Shown: positions 52,048-61,078 of the stretch, in pieces
How the letters are laid out: every line of letters begins with the position of its first letter
Position numbering within the stretch: position 1 is the stretch's first letter
Origin: Saccharothrix espanaensis DSM 44229
GTDB taxonomy: Bacteria; Actinomycetota; Actinomycetes; Mycobacteriales; Pseudonocardiaceae
Length of the DNA: 64,000 bases
Assembly: GCF_000328705.1 (NCBI RefSeq)
Contig: NC_019673.1
Location: 4,030,001 to 4,094,000 of the forward strand
Reading direction: 5' to 3'
Made by a program: the position numbers and the translations under genes
The notes under the pieces: generated by a model
Database searches by the model: none
Told to the model about the DNA's origin: nothing
What the model saw: only the letters and a program-made list of their open reading frames with translations

Positions 52048-52668
52048 GTGGCGGGGATTCGGGTCGTGTGGACCGACTTCGGCGGCGTGCTCACGCCCCC
52101 GGTCGAAGAGGATCTGGCGAGGGTCGCGGCGGCGGCCGGCGTGCCGGTCGAGGCGCTGCTGGGGGCGATCGAACGGGTCGCGGGTTCGCGCGGGCCATTG
52201 GAGGCGCTGGAACTCGGGCTGATCACCCAGCACGAGTGGGGCCGGCTGGTCGACGCCGAGCTGCGGCCGCACGTGTCGCGGGTGGACCTGGGCGAGCTGG
52301 GCGCGCACTGGCACGCCGGGCGGGTGTTCAACCGGGAGCTCTACGACGGCCTGGTCCGGGCCGCCGGTGGCCGGCCGCTGGGCCTGCTGACCAACACCAT
52401 CGCCGAGTGGGCACCGCACCGGGCCGCGATGATCCCGGCCGGCGTCGGGTTCGACCGGGTGGTCAACTCGCACCAGGTCGGGGTGCGCAAACCACAGCCC
52501 GAGGTCTACGCGCTGGCGGAACGGGCGTTCGCCGCCACGCCGGCCGAGTGCCTGCTGGTCGACGACCTGGAGGTGAACTGCGCCGCGGCGCGCGAGCGCG
52601 GTTGGACGGCGATCCGGCACACCGACAACGCCGACACGCTGGGCAGGGTGCGCGGAGCGCTGGGCTGA
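52048..52668 (+). CDS. HAD-superfamily hydrolase
   Basis: 206 residues. Motif I is WTDFGGVLT with nucleophile Asp10 (the second Asp is Gly, as in many HAD-IA members), motif II GLLTNT, motif III RKPQPEVY and motif IV LVDDLEVN. The small helical cap between motifs I and II fits phosphatase-type HAD enzymes acting on small molecules. Substrate unknown. The start used is GTG 52048 with GGGGCC upstream, a weak site. The gene lies just after the terminator, alone. Confidence 0.85.
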   Translation: MAGIRVVWTDFGGVLTPPVEEDLARVAAAAGVPVEALLGAIERVAGSRGPLEALELGLITQHEWGRLVDAELRPHVSRVDLGELGAHWHAGRVFNRELYDGLVRAAGGRPLGLLTNTIAEWAPHRAAMIPAGVGFDRVVNSHQVGVRKPQPEVYALAERAFAATPAECLLVDDLEVNCAAARERGWTAIRHTDNADTLGRVRGALG

Positions 52669-52763
52669 CGTCCGCCCGCCGAGCCGGCTCCAGTCGCGGT
52701 TCACCTGGAATTCGCCCGGCGCGAGCAGGATCGGCCACCACCTCTCGCGTGTGGAGTCTCGTG

Positions 52764-53705
52764 ATGGAGTTCCGGCACCTGCAATCGTTCCTCGCCATCG
52801 CCGACGAGCTGCACTTCGGCCGCGCGGCGGCGAAGCTGCACCTCACCCAACCCTCGCTCAGCCAGCAGTTGCAGCGCCTGGAACGGAGCCTGGGCGTCGA
52901 GCTGGTGGCGCGCACCTCGCACGAGGTGCGGCTGACCCCGGCGGGCCGGGCGTTCGAGACCCAGGCCCGCACCATCGTCACCCAGGTCCGGAAAGCCGCG
53001 CACACCGCGCGGGAGGCCGCCGCCGGGCGCACCGGCACGGTGAACGTCGGGTACAACTTCCCGGCGGGCCAGCACATCCTGCCCACCACGCTGGCCAAGA
53101 TGACCAGCGACCACCCGGACGTCACGGTCGGCCTGTGGGAGAAGCGCACCGGCCCGCAGCTCGCCGAGCTCGCGGCCGGCACCCTCGACGTCGCCCTGGT
53201 CTACGGCAGACCGGCGACCTCGGAGTTCCAGTACCGCCGGCTGCTCCAGGTGCCGATGGTCGCGGTGGTCGGCCAGGGCCACAGGTGGGCCGGTCGGCCG
53301 GGCGTGCCGTTCGCCGAGCTGGCCCACCAGTCGTGCATCCTGTTCGACCGGGAGCAGTGCCCGGCGATGTACGACGCGATCCTGGCCGCGGCGCAGCGGT
53401 CCGGCATCGCGCTCAACGTGGCCTACACCGTGGACGACCCGAGCGCCACGGCCATCGTGGTCTCGGTCAAGCCGCTGGTCGGCTTCGCGTCGATGTCACG
53501 CGGGCTGTCCGCCGGGTCGTCCGCGCTGGGGGTGCGGCCGGTGGTCGTCCAGCTCTACGACCCGGTCCCGATGATCGAGCTGTACGCGGTGTGGCGCACC
53601 GACGACCACACCCCGCTGGTGGAGGCGTTCCTGGACTGCCTGGACGCCGCCCGCCCGTTCCACGCGCCCGGAGAACGGCGCCGACCGGTGGAGGCGGCAC
53701 GATAG
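52764..53705 (+). CDS. LysR-family transcriptional regulator
   Basis: 313 residues. Winged helix MEFRHLQSFLAIADELHFGR, LTQPSLSQQLQRLERSLGV, then a ligand domain beginning TGTVNVGYNFPAG. ATG at 52764 has GGAG seven bases upstream. Downstream is a decay zone (53.7-56 kb), so its former target may be lost. No divergent partner gene is present. Confidence 0.88.
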   Translation: MEFRHLQSFLAIADELHFGRAAAKLHLTQPSLSQQLQRLERSLGVELVARTSHEVRLTPAGRAFETQARTIVTQVRKAAHTAREAAAGRTGTVNVGYNFPAGQHILPTTLAKMTSDHPDVTVGLWEKRTGPQLAELAAGTLDVALVYGRPATSEFQYRRLLQVPMVAVVGQGHRWAGRPGVPFAELAHQSCILFDREQCPAMYDAILAAAQRSGIALNVAYTVDDPSATAIVVSVKPLVGFASMSRGLSAGSSALGVRPVVVQLYDPVPMIELYAVWRTDDHTPLVEAFLDCLDAARPFHAPGERRRPVEAAR

Positions 53706-54035
53706 GCGCTGCGGGACCCCGATGCTGACGGAGTGCGACCTGCCGGGTGCTGTCCGAAACCCGGATCGGCGGTTCCGGAGTGGCCACCACCGCCCTATTC
53801 CCGGATCGGGTGCTCGACCCCCGATTTCCGGCCGGTGCAGCAGCACACCCGATTCCTGGAAACCCCGGGAGCGCTCCGGTGAACACGATCTCCGGCGTCG
53901 GGGTGCCAACTGGATGGCCGGGACGGCCGCGACGTCGTGCGGCACGGCTTACGGTGTCGAGCATACCGGGGCGGGCCGGAGGCTGCCAGGCGTTCGTCCG
54001 GGGCGTGGTCGGACTGCTCGGTCGGCCAACCGGCC
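53706..54035. other. Non-coding stretch, start of decay zone
   Basis: Lower coding bias than the neighbours and several short CCGGATCGG and GATTTCCGG-like palindromic pieces. No gene recognised. Confidence 0.5.
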
Positions 54036-54261
54036 GGTGTGGGCGACCGGCCGGGCGAACCCGCTGATCAGACCGGACTCGGAGTGGTCGGCTGGACCGG
54101 GAAGCGTGGGTTCCTTCCCCGGCCGTGACCGCGCGCGAATCCGGGATGGCATGATGGAGGCAGTCGAGAAAGTGGTCTGCGAAGGGGCCGATCCGAACTC
54201 GACCCTCAAACTGAGGCAAGAGGAGTTGGGACTGCCGATGCCCGCGGGAACCGGGCGTTGA
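54036..54261 (+). pseudogene. C-terminal remnant of a sugar ABC binding protein
   Basis: About 75 codons ending at a natural TGA. The reading WATGRANPLIRPD, SFPG, ARIRDGMMEAVEKVVCEGAD and PNSTLK aligns with WAGKNPLIKPN, SFPG, QIRDGMMEAVEKVVFQGAD and PASTLK at the C-terminus of the binding protein encoded at 58595-59974. The rest of that gene is missing. The middle is diverged. It is on the opposite strand from the intact gene, so it is a decayed paralogue or an inverted partial copy. Confidence 0.8.
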
Positions 54262-54366
54262 CAGTCGTGGTCCCAATCGGGCACCGCCGGAAACCCGCCG
54301 ACACGAGATATTTGTTACTTCGTGTCGACGCGGCATCGGGCGCGTCGATCGGACAGGATGTGCGGC

Positions 54367-54993
54367 ATGATCAGTGGCCGGAGAATCGTCACCACTTGGT
54401 CCGCGCTTTCAGCGGACGAGTTGGGCGAACAGGTGCGAGCGCACGTGCGCGTCACGGACGGCACAACGCGTGCCGTGTGGGCGGCGGTGCGTGACGACCA
54501 GGTGCTCAGGGCCAGGGTGCGGGGCGCGTTGTCGGGGTTGAAGGCGGAGTTCCGGGGCCACCGCGACGAGGCCATGTGGCTGCTCTGGATCACCCGGGTG
54601 CAGCAGCAGCTCGTCGTGGAACCCCCGCCCGCGACGGCGGCCGAGGTGGTCTCCGACCGGGCCGACGACGCCTGGGCGACCGCGCTGGACGCGCCCGCCG
54701 CGGCCGACGACCGGGCCGACGCGGTGTGGGACGCGGCCGTGCAGACCTCGGACGGTCGCCGCTCGGCTACCGAGAGCGCGGAGGACTCCAAGGCGTGGGC
54801 CGCCTCGTTCGAGGCCCCGACGTCGGACCGGTCGGCCGCCCCGTCCGGAACCCCGTCCTCCGGTGTCCCCGCTTCCGGTTTCCCCTCTTCTGGCGTGCAG
54901 TCGTCCGACCAGCAGGTGGTCGAGCAGCCCACCGGGCCGCCCAAGCCGCGCCCGCAGGTGCCCATGGTGGTCTTCCAGACGCCCTCGAACTGA
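54367..54993 (+). CDS. Hypothetical protein with Ser/Pro-rich tail
   Basis: 208 residues. The first 90 form a helical region (GRRIVTTWSALSADELGEQ, TRAVWAAVRDDQVLRARV, FRGHRDEAMWLLWITRVQQQ). The rest is Ala/Asp-rich, then a Ser-Gly-Pro-Val repeat (TPSSGVPASGFPSSG). No family recognised. ATG at 54367 has AGGA nine bases upstream. Codon bias is good across it. It lies between two gene remnants, and may itself be accessory. Confidence 0.6.
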   Translation: MISGRRIVTTWSALSADELGEQVRAHVRVTDGTTRAVWAAVRDDQVLRARVRGALSGLKAEFRGHRDEAMWLLWITRVQQQLVVEPPPATAAEVVSDRADDAWATALDAPAAADDRADAVWDAAVQTSDGRRSATESAEDSKAWAASFEAPTSDRSAAPSGTPSSGVPASGFPSSGVQSSDQQVVEQPTGPPKPRPQVPMVVFQTPSN

Positions 54994-55540
54994 ACCGGAG
55001 CGGGCACCGCCCCGCTCCGGCACGCTCACTTTCGCCGTGCACGGTGGTCGTGGGCGGACGTTCAGGGATCGGCGCGATGCGCGAACAGCTCCACCATGGT
55101 CTGGGCCTGTCGTCCACTGTGGACCCGCTGTGTTGTGCCACCGCCTTCCCGGGTGCGCTCAGGCGGGCGAGCGCCGGCACGGCCGTTCGCCGGCACGGCC
55201 GTTCGCCGTGACCCTGCCGGCGACCACCGTGTACGAGATCGTGCGGAATGCCGAACTCGTCGGTGATAGGAGAGGTACGGGTTCCGGGTTTCGCCGGCCG
55301 CCGCCATCCTTCAAGCGACGACGATCGGGCGACCGGCTCTGGTGGTGCGTGACCTCTTGGTCGCACAATGGTTCACGCCGAAACCGCTCTGCTGGAAGTC
55401 GACCGGCGCGGTGGGCGGGGCGTGGCGCGGGCCCGGCAGAGTCGACGCGCGTTGCCCTGGTATCGAAATGGCGCATCCGTTGCGTGCCAAGTGGATCAGC
55501 GCCTACGCGAGGCGACGCCAGGGCACCTCGCGAACCCATC
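54994..55540. other. Non-coding stretch with short tandem duplication
   Basis: No gene recognised on either strand. It contains a GTCCACTGTGGAC palindrome (55112-55124) and a 16-bp tandem duplication (55172-55203). Confidence 0.5.
55172..55203. repeat. 16-bp tandem duplication
   Basis: CGCCGGCACGGCCGTT occurs twice without gap. It is probably a recent slippage event in non-coding DNA. Confidence 0.85.
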
Positions 55541-55950
55541 AGATCGTCGCGTTCCCCGGCAAGAGGATCGGATCACCTACCGCGAACTGCGCGGCACCTC
55601 GACGCGAATGGCGGGCGCCCTGGTCGCCGCCGGCGCGCCGGACGTCGTCGGCGTACTGTGCCAGAACAACACCGCGTTCCCGCAAGGCGTACTGGCGGCG
55701 AGTCGGATCGGTGCGGCGGCCTGCCCGTTGCCACTGCCGATGGGGCTGCGCGACCAGGAAAGCTACGTCCGGCGCACCCGGCGGATCATCAGCACCGCCG
55801 GGCTGCGCCACCTGGTGACCGTACCGAAGGTGCAACCGGGTGGACCGGTCGGCCGCAACCGGACACTGCCACGGCCACGGCGGCCGGCCCGGTGTCGATC
55901 CCCCGGGTGGACGCCGCCCGGCTGGCGGTACTTCAGCCGCCGCTGCCCGA
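55541..55950 (+). pseudogene. Acyl-AMP ligase (FadD-like) N-terminal remnant
   Basis: The reading EDRITYRELRGTSTRMAGAL, VVGVLCQNNTAFPQGVLAA, RIGAAACPLPLPMGLRDQES and RRTRRIISTAGLRHLVTVPK is the N-terminal half of an acyl-CoA/acyl-AMP synthetase. Near 55840 homology continues in another frame (SIPRVDAARLAVLQ) and stops just before the expected ATP-binding motif. There is no start codon, and the whole C-terminal half is missing. It abuts the ABC permease gene on the other strand. Confidence 0.72.
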
Positions 55951-55977
55951 AGGCGCGGCCGTCGCGTCCGGTCGTCG

Positions 55978-56817
55978 CTACTTGATGCCCGAGCGGACGA
56001 AGGCGTTGACGATGTGCCGTTGCAAGAACAGGTACAGCGCGAACACCGGGAGGCAGGCCAGCCCGGCGACGGCCATCAGCGGCCCCCAGTCGTTGCCCTC
56101 GGTGCCCATGAAGCTGCGCAAGCCCAGTTGTAGCACCGAGTTGGCCCGTTGGAGCACCATGGCCGGCCAGAAGTACTCGTTCCACGCGTTGACGAACAGC
56201 AGGATCGTCAACGCGGCCAGCGCGGGCCGCAGGTTCGGCACCACCACGGTCCACAGCGTGGCCCACGACGACCGGCCGTCCATCGCCGACGCCTCCAGCA
56301 GCTCCTTGGGGAAGCTGTCGAGGTGCTGGCGCAGCATGAGCACGGCCAAACCGGAGCACAGCGTCGGCACGATCACGCCGGCCAGCGTGTTCAGCAGGCC
56401 CATCTGGAACAGCAGCACGTAGTTGGGCAGCATGGTGACTTGGAACGGCACCAGCCACGTGCCGATGAACGCCAGGTACAGCACCCGTTGGAACGGGAAC
56501 TTCCACGCCGCGAACGCGTACGCCGCCAGCAGGCCCGTCAGCAACTGCCCGATCGCGGTCACGATCGCGACCACGGTCGTGTTCACCAGCAGGCGGCCTA
56601 CATCGACCTTCGCCGCCGCGTCCGCGTAGTTGTCCAACGACAAGGGCCACGGGAACAGCGACAGCGACAGCACGTCGTCGGGCGCACGCAGCGAAGTGGC
56701 GTACAGCCAGTAGATCGGGAACACGCACAGCACGCCCAGCGCGCCGAGCAGCGCGTGCCCGCGCGCGGCGCGCCACCGCGACGTGCCGCCCACCGGTTCG
56801 TCCAGTGCAGCATCCAC
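55978..56817 (-). CDS. Carbohydrate ABC transporter permease (MalG/UgpE-type)
   Basis: 279 residues with six membrane spans. The EAA loop is LEASAMDGRSSWATLWTVVV followed by PNLRPAL, typical of MalG/UgpE. The GTG start at 56817 follows GAGGAG. The sequence around it forms a TCCACTGTGGA palindrome. It is the last gene of a five-gene operon and starts 11 bases after the partner permease. It would form the translocation pore with that protein. Confidence 0.92.
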   Translation of the reverse strand: MDAALDEPVGGTSRWRAARGHALLGALGVLCVFPIYWLYATSLRAPDDVLSLSLFPWPLSLDNYADAAAKVDVGRLLVNTTVVAIVTAIGQLLTGLLAAYAFAAWKFPFQRVLYLAFIGTWLVPFQVTMLPNYVLLFQMGLLNTLAGVIVPTLCSGLAVLMLRQHLDSFPKELLEASAMDGRSSWATLWTVVVPNLRPALAALTILLFVNAWNEYFWPAMVLQRANSVLQLGLRSFMGTEGNDWGPLMAVAGLACLPVFALYLFLQRHIVNAFVRSGIK

Positions 56818-56827
56818 TGTGGACTCC

Positions 56828-57766
56828 TCAGTTGTCGTGGAAAGTGAGTCGGTCGGACAGCCGCACCAGGCCGGCGGCGATAAGCGCGAACGCCACGAAC
56901 AGCAGCATCCCGGCCGACGCGCTCAGCCCGGCGTCGTAGCTGCGGAACCCGAAGTCCCACAACAGGTAGTAGAGGTTGGTGGTGGCGTCGGCCGGACCGC
57001 CCTGGGTGAGCGTCTCGATCAGCGGGAACGTCCACTGCGCGGACAGCAGGACGGTCATCAGGGTCAGGAACACCAGGGTCGGCGACAGCAGCGGCAGGGT
57101 GATCCACCGGGTGGTCTGCCACCGGGTCGCGCCGTCGAGCGCCGCGGCCTCGCCGTAGTCACCGCTGATCCCGGCCAGGCCGGCCGCGACGATCAGCACC
57201 GCGAACCCCAGCACGTGCCACCCGGTGATGAGGATGATCACGACCTGCGCGGGTCCGCTCTCCTGCAACCAGTTCGTGGTCGAGCCGAGCACCCGGTTGA
57301 CCGCGCCCGCGCGCGGCGCGAGCAGCCACTGCCACACCGCCGCACTGGCCACCGGGGCGACCAGCATCGGCGCGAAGACCACTGCCTGGTAGACCGTCCT
57401 CGCCCGGCCTCGCACGTGCCGGGTGAGCAGCCCGACCAGCACCGGGATCCCCACGGAGAACGGCAGCAGCCCGACGATCACCAGCACCGTGCGCCACACC
57501 GAGTCGCCCAGTTCCGGCAGGTCGAGCAGGCGCTCGTAGTTCCCGAGCCCGACCGGTGCCATCGGAGTGGTGGGCAACAGGTTCCACGAGTGGAACGAGA
57601 GCTGCGCGGTCTGCACGAGTGGCCGGTAGGTCCAGATGACCAGCAGCACCAACGCCGGCGCGAGGTAGAGGTACGGCGGCGCGGTCCGCACGATCCGCCG
57701 CGCCCATGGCGGTTTCGCCGCCGGCAGGCCGGGCCCGGACGGGGGCGCGGGCACTTCGACGAACAT
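56828..57766 (-). CDS. Carbohydrate ABC transporter permease (MalF/UgpA-type)
   Basis: 312 residues. The first membrane span is YLYLAPALVLLVIWTY, five more follow, and the EAA loop is YGEAAALDGATRWQTTRWIT with LPLLSPTLVF. ATG 57766 overlaps the stop of the phosphoesterase gene (TGATG). It pairs with the MalG-type permease downstream. Substrate group is sugars, sugar alcohols or glycerophosphate. Confidence 0.92.
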   Translation of the reverse strand: MFVEVPAPPSGPGLPAAKPPWARRIVRTAPPYLYLAPALVLLVIWTYRPLVQTAQLSFHSWNLLPTTPMAPVGLGNYERLLDLPELGDSVWRTVLVIVGLLPFSVGIPVLVGLLTRHVRGRARTVYQAVVFAPMLVAPVASAAVWQWLLAPRAGAVNRVLGSTTNWLQESGPAQVVIILITGWHVLGFAVLIVAAGLAGISGDYGEAAALDGATRWQTTRWITLPLLSPTLVFLTLMTVLLSAQWTFPLIETLTQGGPADATTNLYYLLWDFGFRSYDAGLSASAGMLLFVAFALIAAGLVRLSDRLTFHDN

Positions 57767-58593
57767 CACGCCTCCGGCGTCAGGTCGGCGATGAACCGGG
57801 TCATCTCGGCGGCGTCCCGGTCGTACACCACGGGTGAGGACAGCAGCGGCACCGCCGTGACCACGAACCGCCCGTCCACCAGGTCGATCCGGGAGAACCC
57901 GGTGTCGGCGAGCCCGCGCAGCCGGCCGCGCGGCGACAGTGCCTCGACCCGGTAGGCGAGCGCGGGCGAGACCCACACCGGCACCCCCGCCAGCGACCCG
58001 GCTGCGGCGTGGTGCGCGTGCCCGGTGGTGATCAGCCGCACGTCGGTGCCCTCGATCACCGCGCCCAGCGCGTCGGAGTTCTTGAGCCGCAACAGGTGCA
58101 CGGTCGGGTGCGGCGAGGGCAGCGGCGGGTGGTGCAGCGCCAGGACGGTCCCGCCCGGCGCGGGCGTGGCGAGTTCGGCGCGCAGCCACGCCAACTGCTC
58201 CGGGTCCAGCCGGCCGTCGTGGCGGCCGGGGACGCTGCTGTCCAGCACGACGACCCGGACGCCGCCGAACCGGTGCACCGAGTACGGCGACACTCCCAGC
58301 TCGGCTTCGAACACCGGCCGCGAGTCGTGGTTTCCCATGGCGTAGAGGACTTTCGCGCCCAGCCGCGCGGCCAGGGGCTCGATCACGGCCCGCAACCGGC
58401 GGTACGCCCCGGGCGCGCCGTCGTCGGCCAGGTCGCCGGTCAGCAGCAGGCCGGACACGACCGCGCCGGAGGTGGCCACCGCGTCGGCGGCCGCCTCCAG
58501 GTTCGCGAGCGTGTCGACCGCGCCGTGCGTCAGCTCCCCCTCTCGAACCAGGTGGGTGTCGCTGAACTGCACCAGGGTCAGCTCGGGGGTCAC
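57766..58593 (-). CDS. Metallophosphoesterase (calcineurin-like, CpdA type)
   Basis: 275 residues. All motifs of the two-metal phosphodiesterase fold are present: Asp12 and His14 (FSDTHL), Asp54 (LTGDLAD), Asn88-His89-Asp90 (MGNHDS), His in LALHHPPL and GHAHHAAAG. There is no signal peptide, so it acts in the cytoplasm. It lies inside a sugar ABC operon, one base after the binding-protein stop and overlapping the permease start. That suggests it hydrolyses the imported compound, for example a glycerophosphodiester (inference). cAMP is an alternative substrate. Confidence 0.9.
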   Translation of the reverse strand: MTPELTLVQFSDTHLVREGELTHGAVDTLANLEAAADAVATSGAVVSGLLLTGDLADDGAPGAYRRLRAVIEPLAARLGAKVLYAMGNHDSRPVFEAELGVSPYSVHRFGGVRVVVLDSSVPGRHDGRLDPEQLAWLRAELATPAPGGTVLALHHPPLPSPHPTVHLLRLKNSDALGAVIEGTDVRLITTGHAHHAAAGSLAGVPVWVSPALAYRVEALSPRGRLRGLADTGFSRIDLVDGRFVVTAVPLLSSPVVYDRDAAEMTRFIADLTPEA

Positions 58594-58594
58594 C

Positions 58595-59974
58595 TCACTT
58601 GCCGCCGTTCGGCAGCAGCTTCGAGCCTTGCTCCTGCTGCGCCTTGAGGGTCGAGGCCGGGTCCGCGCCCTGGAACACGACCTTCTCCACCGCCTCCATC
58701 ATGCCGTCGCGGATCTGCAGGTAGTTGTTGCCGGGGAACGAGGTCCACGGCTCCATCGCGGCCAGCTGGTCGAGGTTCGGCTTGATCAGCGGGTTCTTGC
58801 CGGCCCACTCCCGCAACCCGGCGGGGTCCTCGACCAGGCCGGTGCGCAGCGGCAGGTAGCCGATCTTGGACGAGATCAGGGTGTAGGCGTCCTCGCTGGT
58901 CAGGAACTTGATCAGCTCCCAGCCCGCGCGCTGCTTGGCGGGGTCGGCGGACAGCAGGAACAGCGACGCGCCGGAGTTGGTCGGGATCACCTGCCGGCTG
59001 CCGAAGCCCGGCGAGGTGGTCGCGCGCAGGTCCCACCTGTCCTTGGCGCCCTTGAGGAACGTGCCCTGGATGGCGCTGGTCTCCAGGATCATGCCGATCT
59101 CGCCGCGGGCGAACGCCTCGTAGCCCTGCTGCTGGCTGAGCTTCGGGTGCGCGCCGGAGCCCACCAGGTCCTGGGCCATGGCGACGGCCTTGACCGCCGG
59201 CTCGTCGGCGAAGGTCAGCGACTTGCGGTCCTCGGACAGGACCCGGCCGCCGTTGGAGCGGACCAGGCTCTGCAGGCACCAGTCCTTGGCGAGCTTGGTC
59301 AGGCAGTCGACGTAGACGCCGTCCTTGCCGGTCTTGTCCTTGATCGCCAGCGCCGCTTCCCTGACCTGCTCCCAGGTCTTGGGCGGCGCGGCGGCGTCGA
59401 GCCCGGCCTGCCCGAACAGGGTGGCGTTGTAGTACAGGACCGGGGTGGAGAACACGAACGGCACGCCGTAGGTCTTGCCCTCCCAGTCGCCCAGGGTGCG
59501 CGCGGTCGGCGCGTACGGGTGCTTCGCGCCGTCGAAGTTCTTCTGCACCGCATCCTTGCCGACCAGGTCGTCCAGCGGCTTGGCGGCCAGGCCGTGCACG
59601 GTGAAGTCCAGGTCGCTGAAGCCCAGCTGCGCCACGTCCGGCGGGGTGCCGGTGGCCAGTTGGCTCTGCACGCTGGAAATGGTGTCCGCCGCCGGGTTCG
59701 GGCTGTTGCCCTGCGGCTTCTGCGCGGTCACCTCGATGTGGGGGAACTTCTGCCGGAACTTGCCGATCAGCTCGGTGAACGTGTCGGTCCACGCCCCGGC
59801 CTGGCCGAAGTTGTAGCTCTCGAACACGATCTGCACCTGCTGGTCCGCTGCCAGCTCGGGAATCCGGGACGCGGTGGTGCCGCTCGGGGCGGTGGCGGTG
59901 CTGCCGAGTCCTCCGCACCCGGACAGGGCGAGCGCGGCGACCACGAGGGGCGCCAGGAGGCGTGTCTTGTTCAC
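58595..59974 (-). CDS. Carbohydrate ABC transporter binding lipoprotein (UgpB-like)
   Basis: 459 residues. Signal sequence with lipobox LSGC (Cys20). The mature domain is an extracellular solute-binding fold of cluster 1, with VQIVFESYNFGQ, ATGTPPDVAQLGFSDLDF, GVPFVFSTPVLYYNATLF and NSGASLFLLSADPAKQRAGW. Three cysteines in DCLTKLAKDWC and elsewhere may form a disulfide. Ligand unknown, though proteins of the UgpB type bind glycerophosphate and diesters. A remnant of a paralogue lies at 54036-54261. It lies nine bases after the ATPase gene. Confidence 0.92.
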   Translation of the reverse strand: MNKTRLLAPLVVAALALSGCGGLGSTATAPSGTTASRIPELAADQQVQIVFESYNFGQAGAWTDTFTELIGKFRQKFPHIEVTAQKPQGNSPNPAADTISSVQSQLATGTPPDVAQLGFSDLDFTVHGLAAKPLDDLVGKDAVQKNFDGAKHPYAPTARTLGDWEGKTYGVPFVFSTPVLYYNATLFGQAGLDAAAPPKTWEQVREAALAIKDKTGKDGVYVDCLTKLAKDWCLQSLVRSNGGRVLSEDRKSLTFADEPAVKAVAMAQDLVGSGAHPKLSQQQGYEAFARGEIGMILETSAIQGTFLKGAKDRWDLRATTSPGFGSRQVIPTNSGASLFLLSADPAKQRAGWELIKFLTSEDAYTLISSKIGYLPLRTGLVEDPAGLREWAGKNPLIKPNLDQLAAMEPWTSFPGNNYLQIRDGMMEAVEKVVFQGADPASTLKAQQEQGSKLLPNGGK

Positions 59975-59983
59975 GGGGTGCTC

Positions 59984-61078
59984 CTAAACGACGGCGGGGG
60001 AGACGGGGGAGGGCTGCCGGACCAGGCGGCGTCCGCTGGTCCGGTCGAACAGGTGGACGTGCTCGGGGGCGCACGTCAGGCCCACGGCGTCGCCGGCCGC
60101 CAGGCCCAGCGGGCGGGGGCCGCGCAGGCACACCCGCGCGTCGCCGACCAGGAGGTGGGCGACTTCCTCGCTGCCCAGGTTCTCCACCACGCGCACCACG
60201 CCGCGCACCAGGGACCCGCCGGGCTTGAGGTGCTCGGGGCGGATGCCGAGCACCACGTCCCGCGCCGGCAGGTCGCCGGCGATCCCGAGCGGCACGGCCA
60301 CGTCCGGGGCCTGCACGTGCAGCTCGCCGTCCCGGGCGACCAGGGTCGCGTCGACCAGGTTCATCGGCGGCGAGCCCAGGAACCCGGCGACGAACACCGA
60401 CGCGGGCTCGTCGTAGACCTGCTCGGGGGTGCCGACCTGCTCCAGCCGGCCCCGGTTCACCAGCGCGATCCGGGTGGCCATCGTCATGGCCTCCACCTGG
60501 TCGTGCGTGACGTAGACGAACGTGGAGCCCAGCGCGCGGTGCAGGTCGGTCAGCTCGGCGCGGGTGGCGGTGCGGAGCTTGGCGTCGAGGTTGGACAGCG
60601 GCTCGTCCATCAGGAACGCGCCGGGGTCGCGCACCAGCGCCCGGCCCAGCGCCACCCGTTGCCGCTGCCCGCCGGACAGCTCGCGGGGCCGGCGGTCGAG
60701 CAGCTCGTCGAGGCCCAGCACGGCGGCCACCTCGGCGACCTTGCCGGCGATGGCGCTCTTGGCCCGGCCGCGCGCCCGCAGCGGGAACCCGATGTTGCGC
60801 GCCACGGTCAGGTGCGGGTAGAGCGCGTAGCTCTGGAACACCATGGCCAGGTCGCGGTCGCGCGGCGGGGTGTGGGTGATGTCCCGGCCGTCCAGGGAGA
60901 TTCGGCCCGAGGTCGGCGGGGCCAGGCCCGCGATCATCCGCAGCAGCGTGGACTTGCCGCAGCCGCTCGGGCCGAGCAGGACGAGGAAGTCGCCGTGGCT
61001 GACGTCGAGGGTGACTTCGTCTACGGCGGTGACCGCGCCGAACCGCTTGGTCGCGCCGTCGATCTGGATTCGGCTCAC
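59984..61078 (-). CDS. Carbohydrate ABC transporter ATPase (UgpC/MalK-type)
   Basis: 364 residues. Walker A GPSGCGKST, Q-loop MVFQSYALYPHLTVA, signature LSGGQRQRVALGRA, Walker B FLMDEPLSNLDAK and H-loop YVTHDQVEAM are intact. A C-terminal TOBE region (VVLGIRPEHLKPGG) marks the MalK/UgpC type. It is the first gene of the operon. GTG at 61078 was chosen because it precedes the conserved SRIQIDGATKRFG. There is no strong ribosome site, so the true start is slightly uncertain. Confidence 0.92.
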   Translation of the reverse strand: MSRIQIDGATKRFGAVTAVDEVTLDVSHGDFLVLLGPSGCGKSTLLRMIAGLAPPTSGRISLDGRDITHTPPRDRDLAMVFQSYALYPHLTVARNIGFPLRARGRAKSAIAGKVAEVAAVLGLDELLDRRPRELSGGQRQRVALGRALVRDPGAFLMDEPLSNLDAKLRTATRAELTDLHRALGSTFVYVTHDQVEAMTMATRIALVNRGRLEQVGTPEQVYDEPASVFVAGFLGSPPMNLVDATLVARDGELHVQAPDVAVPLGIAGDLPARDVVLGIRPEHLKPGGSLVRGVVRVVENLGSEEVAHLLVGDARVCLRGPRPLGLAAGDAVGLTCAPEHVHLFDRTSGRRLVRQPSPVSPAVV

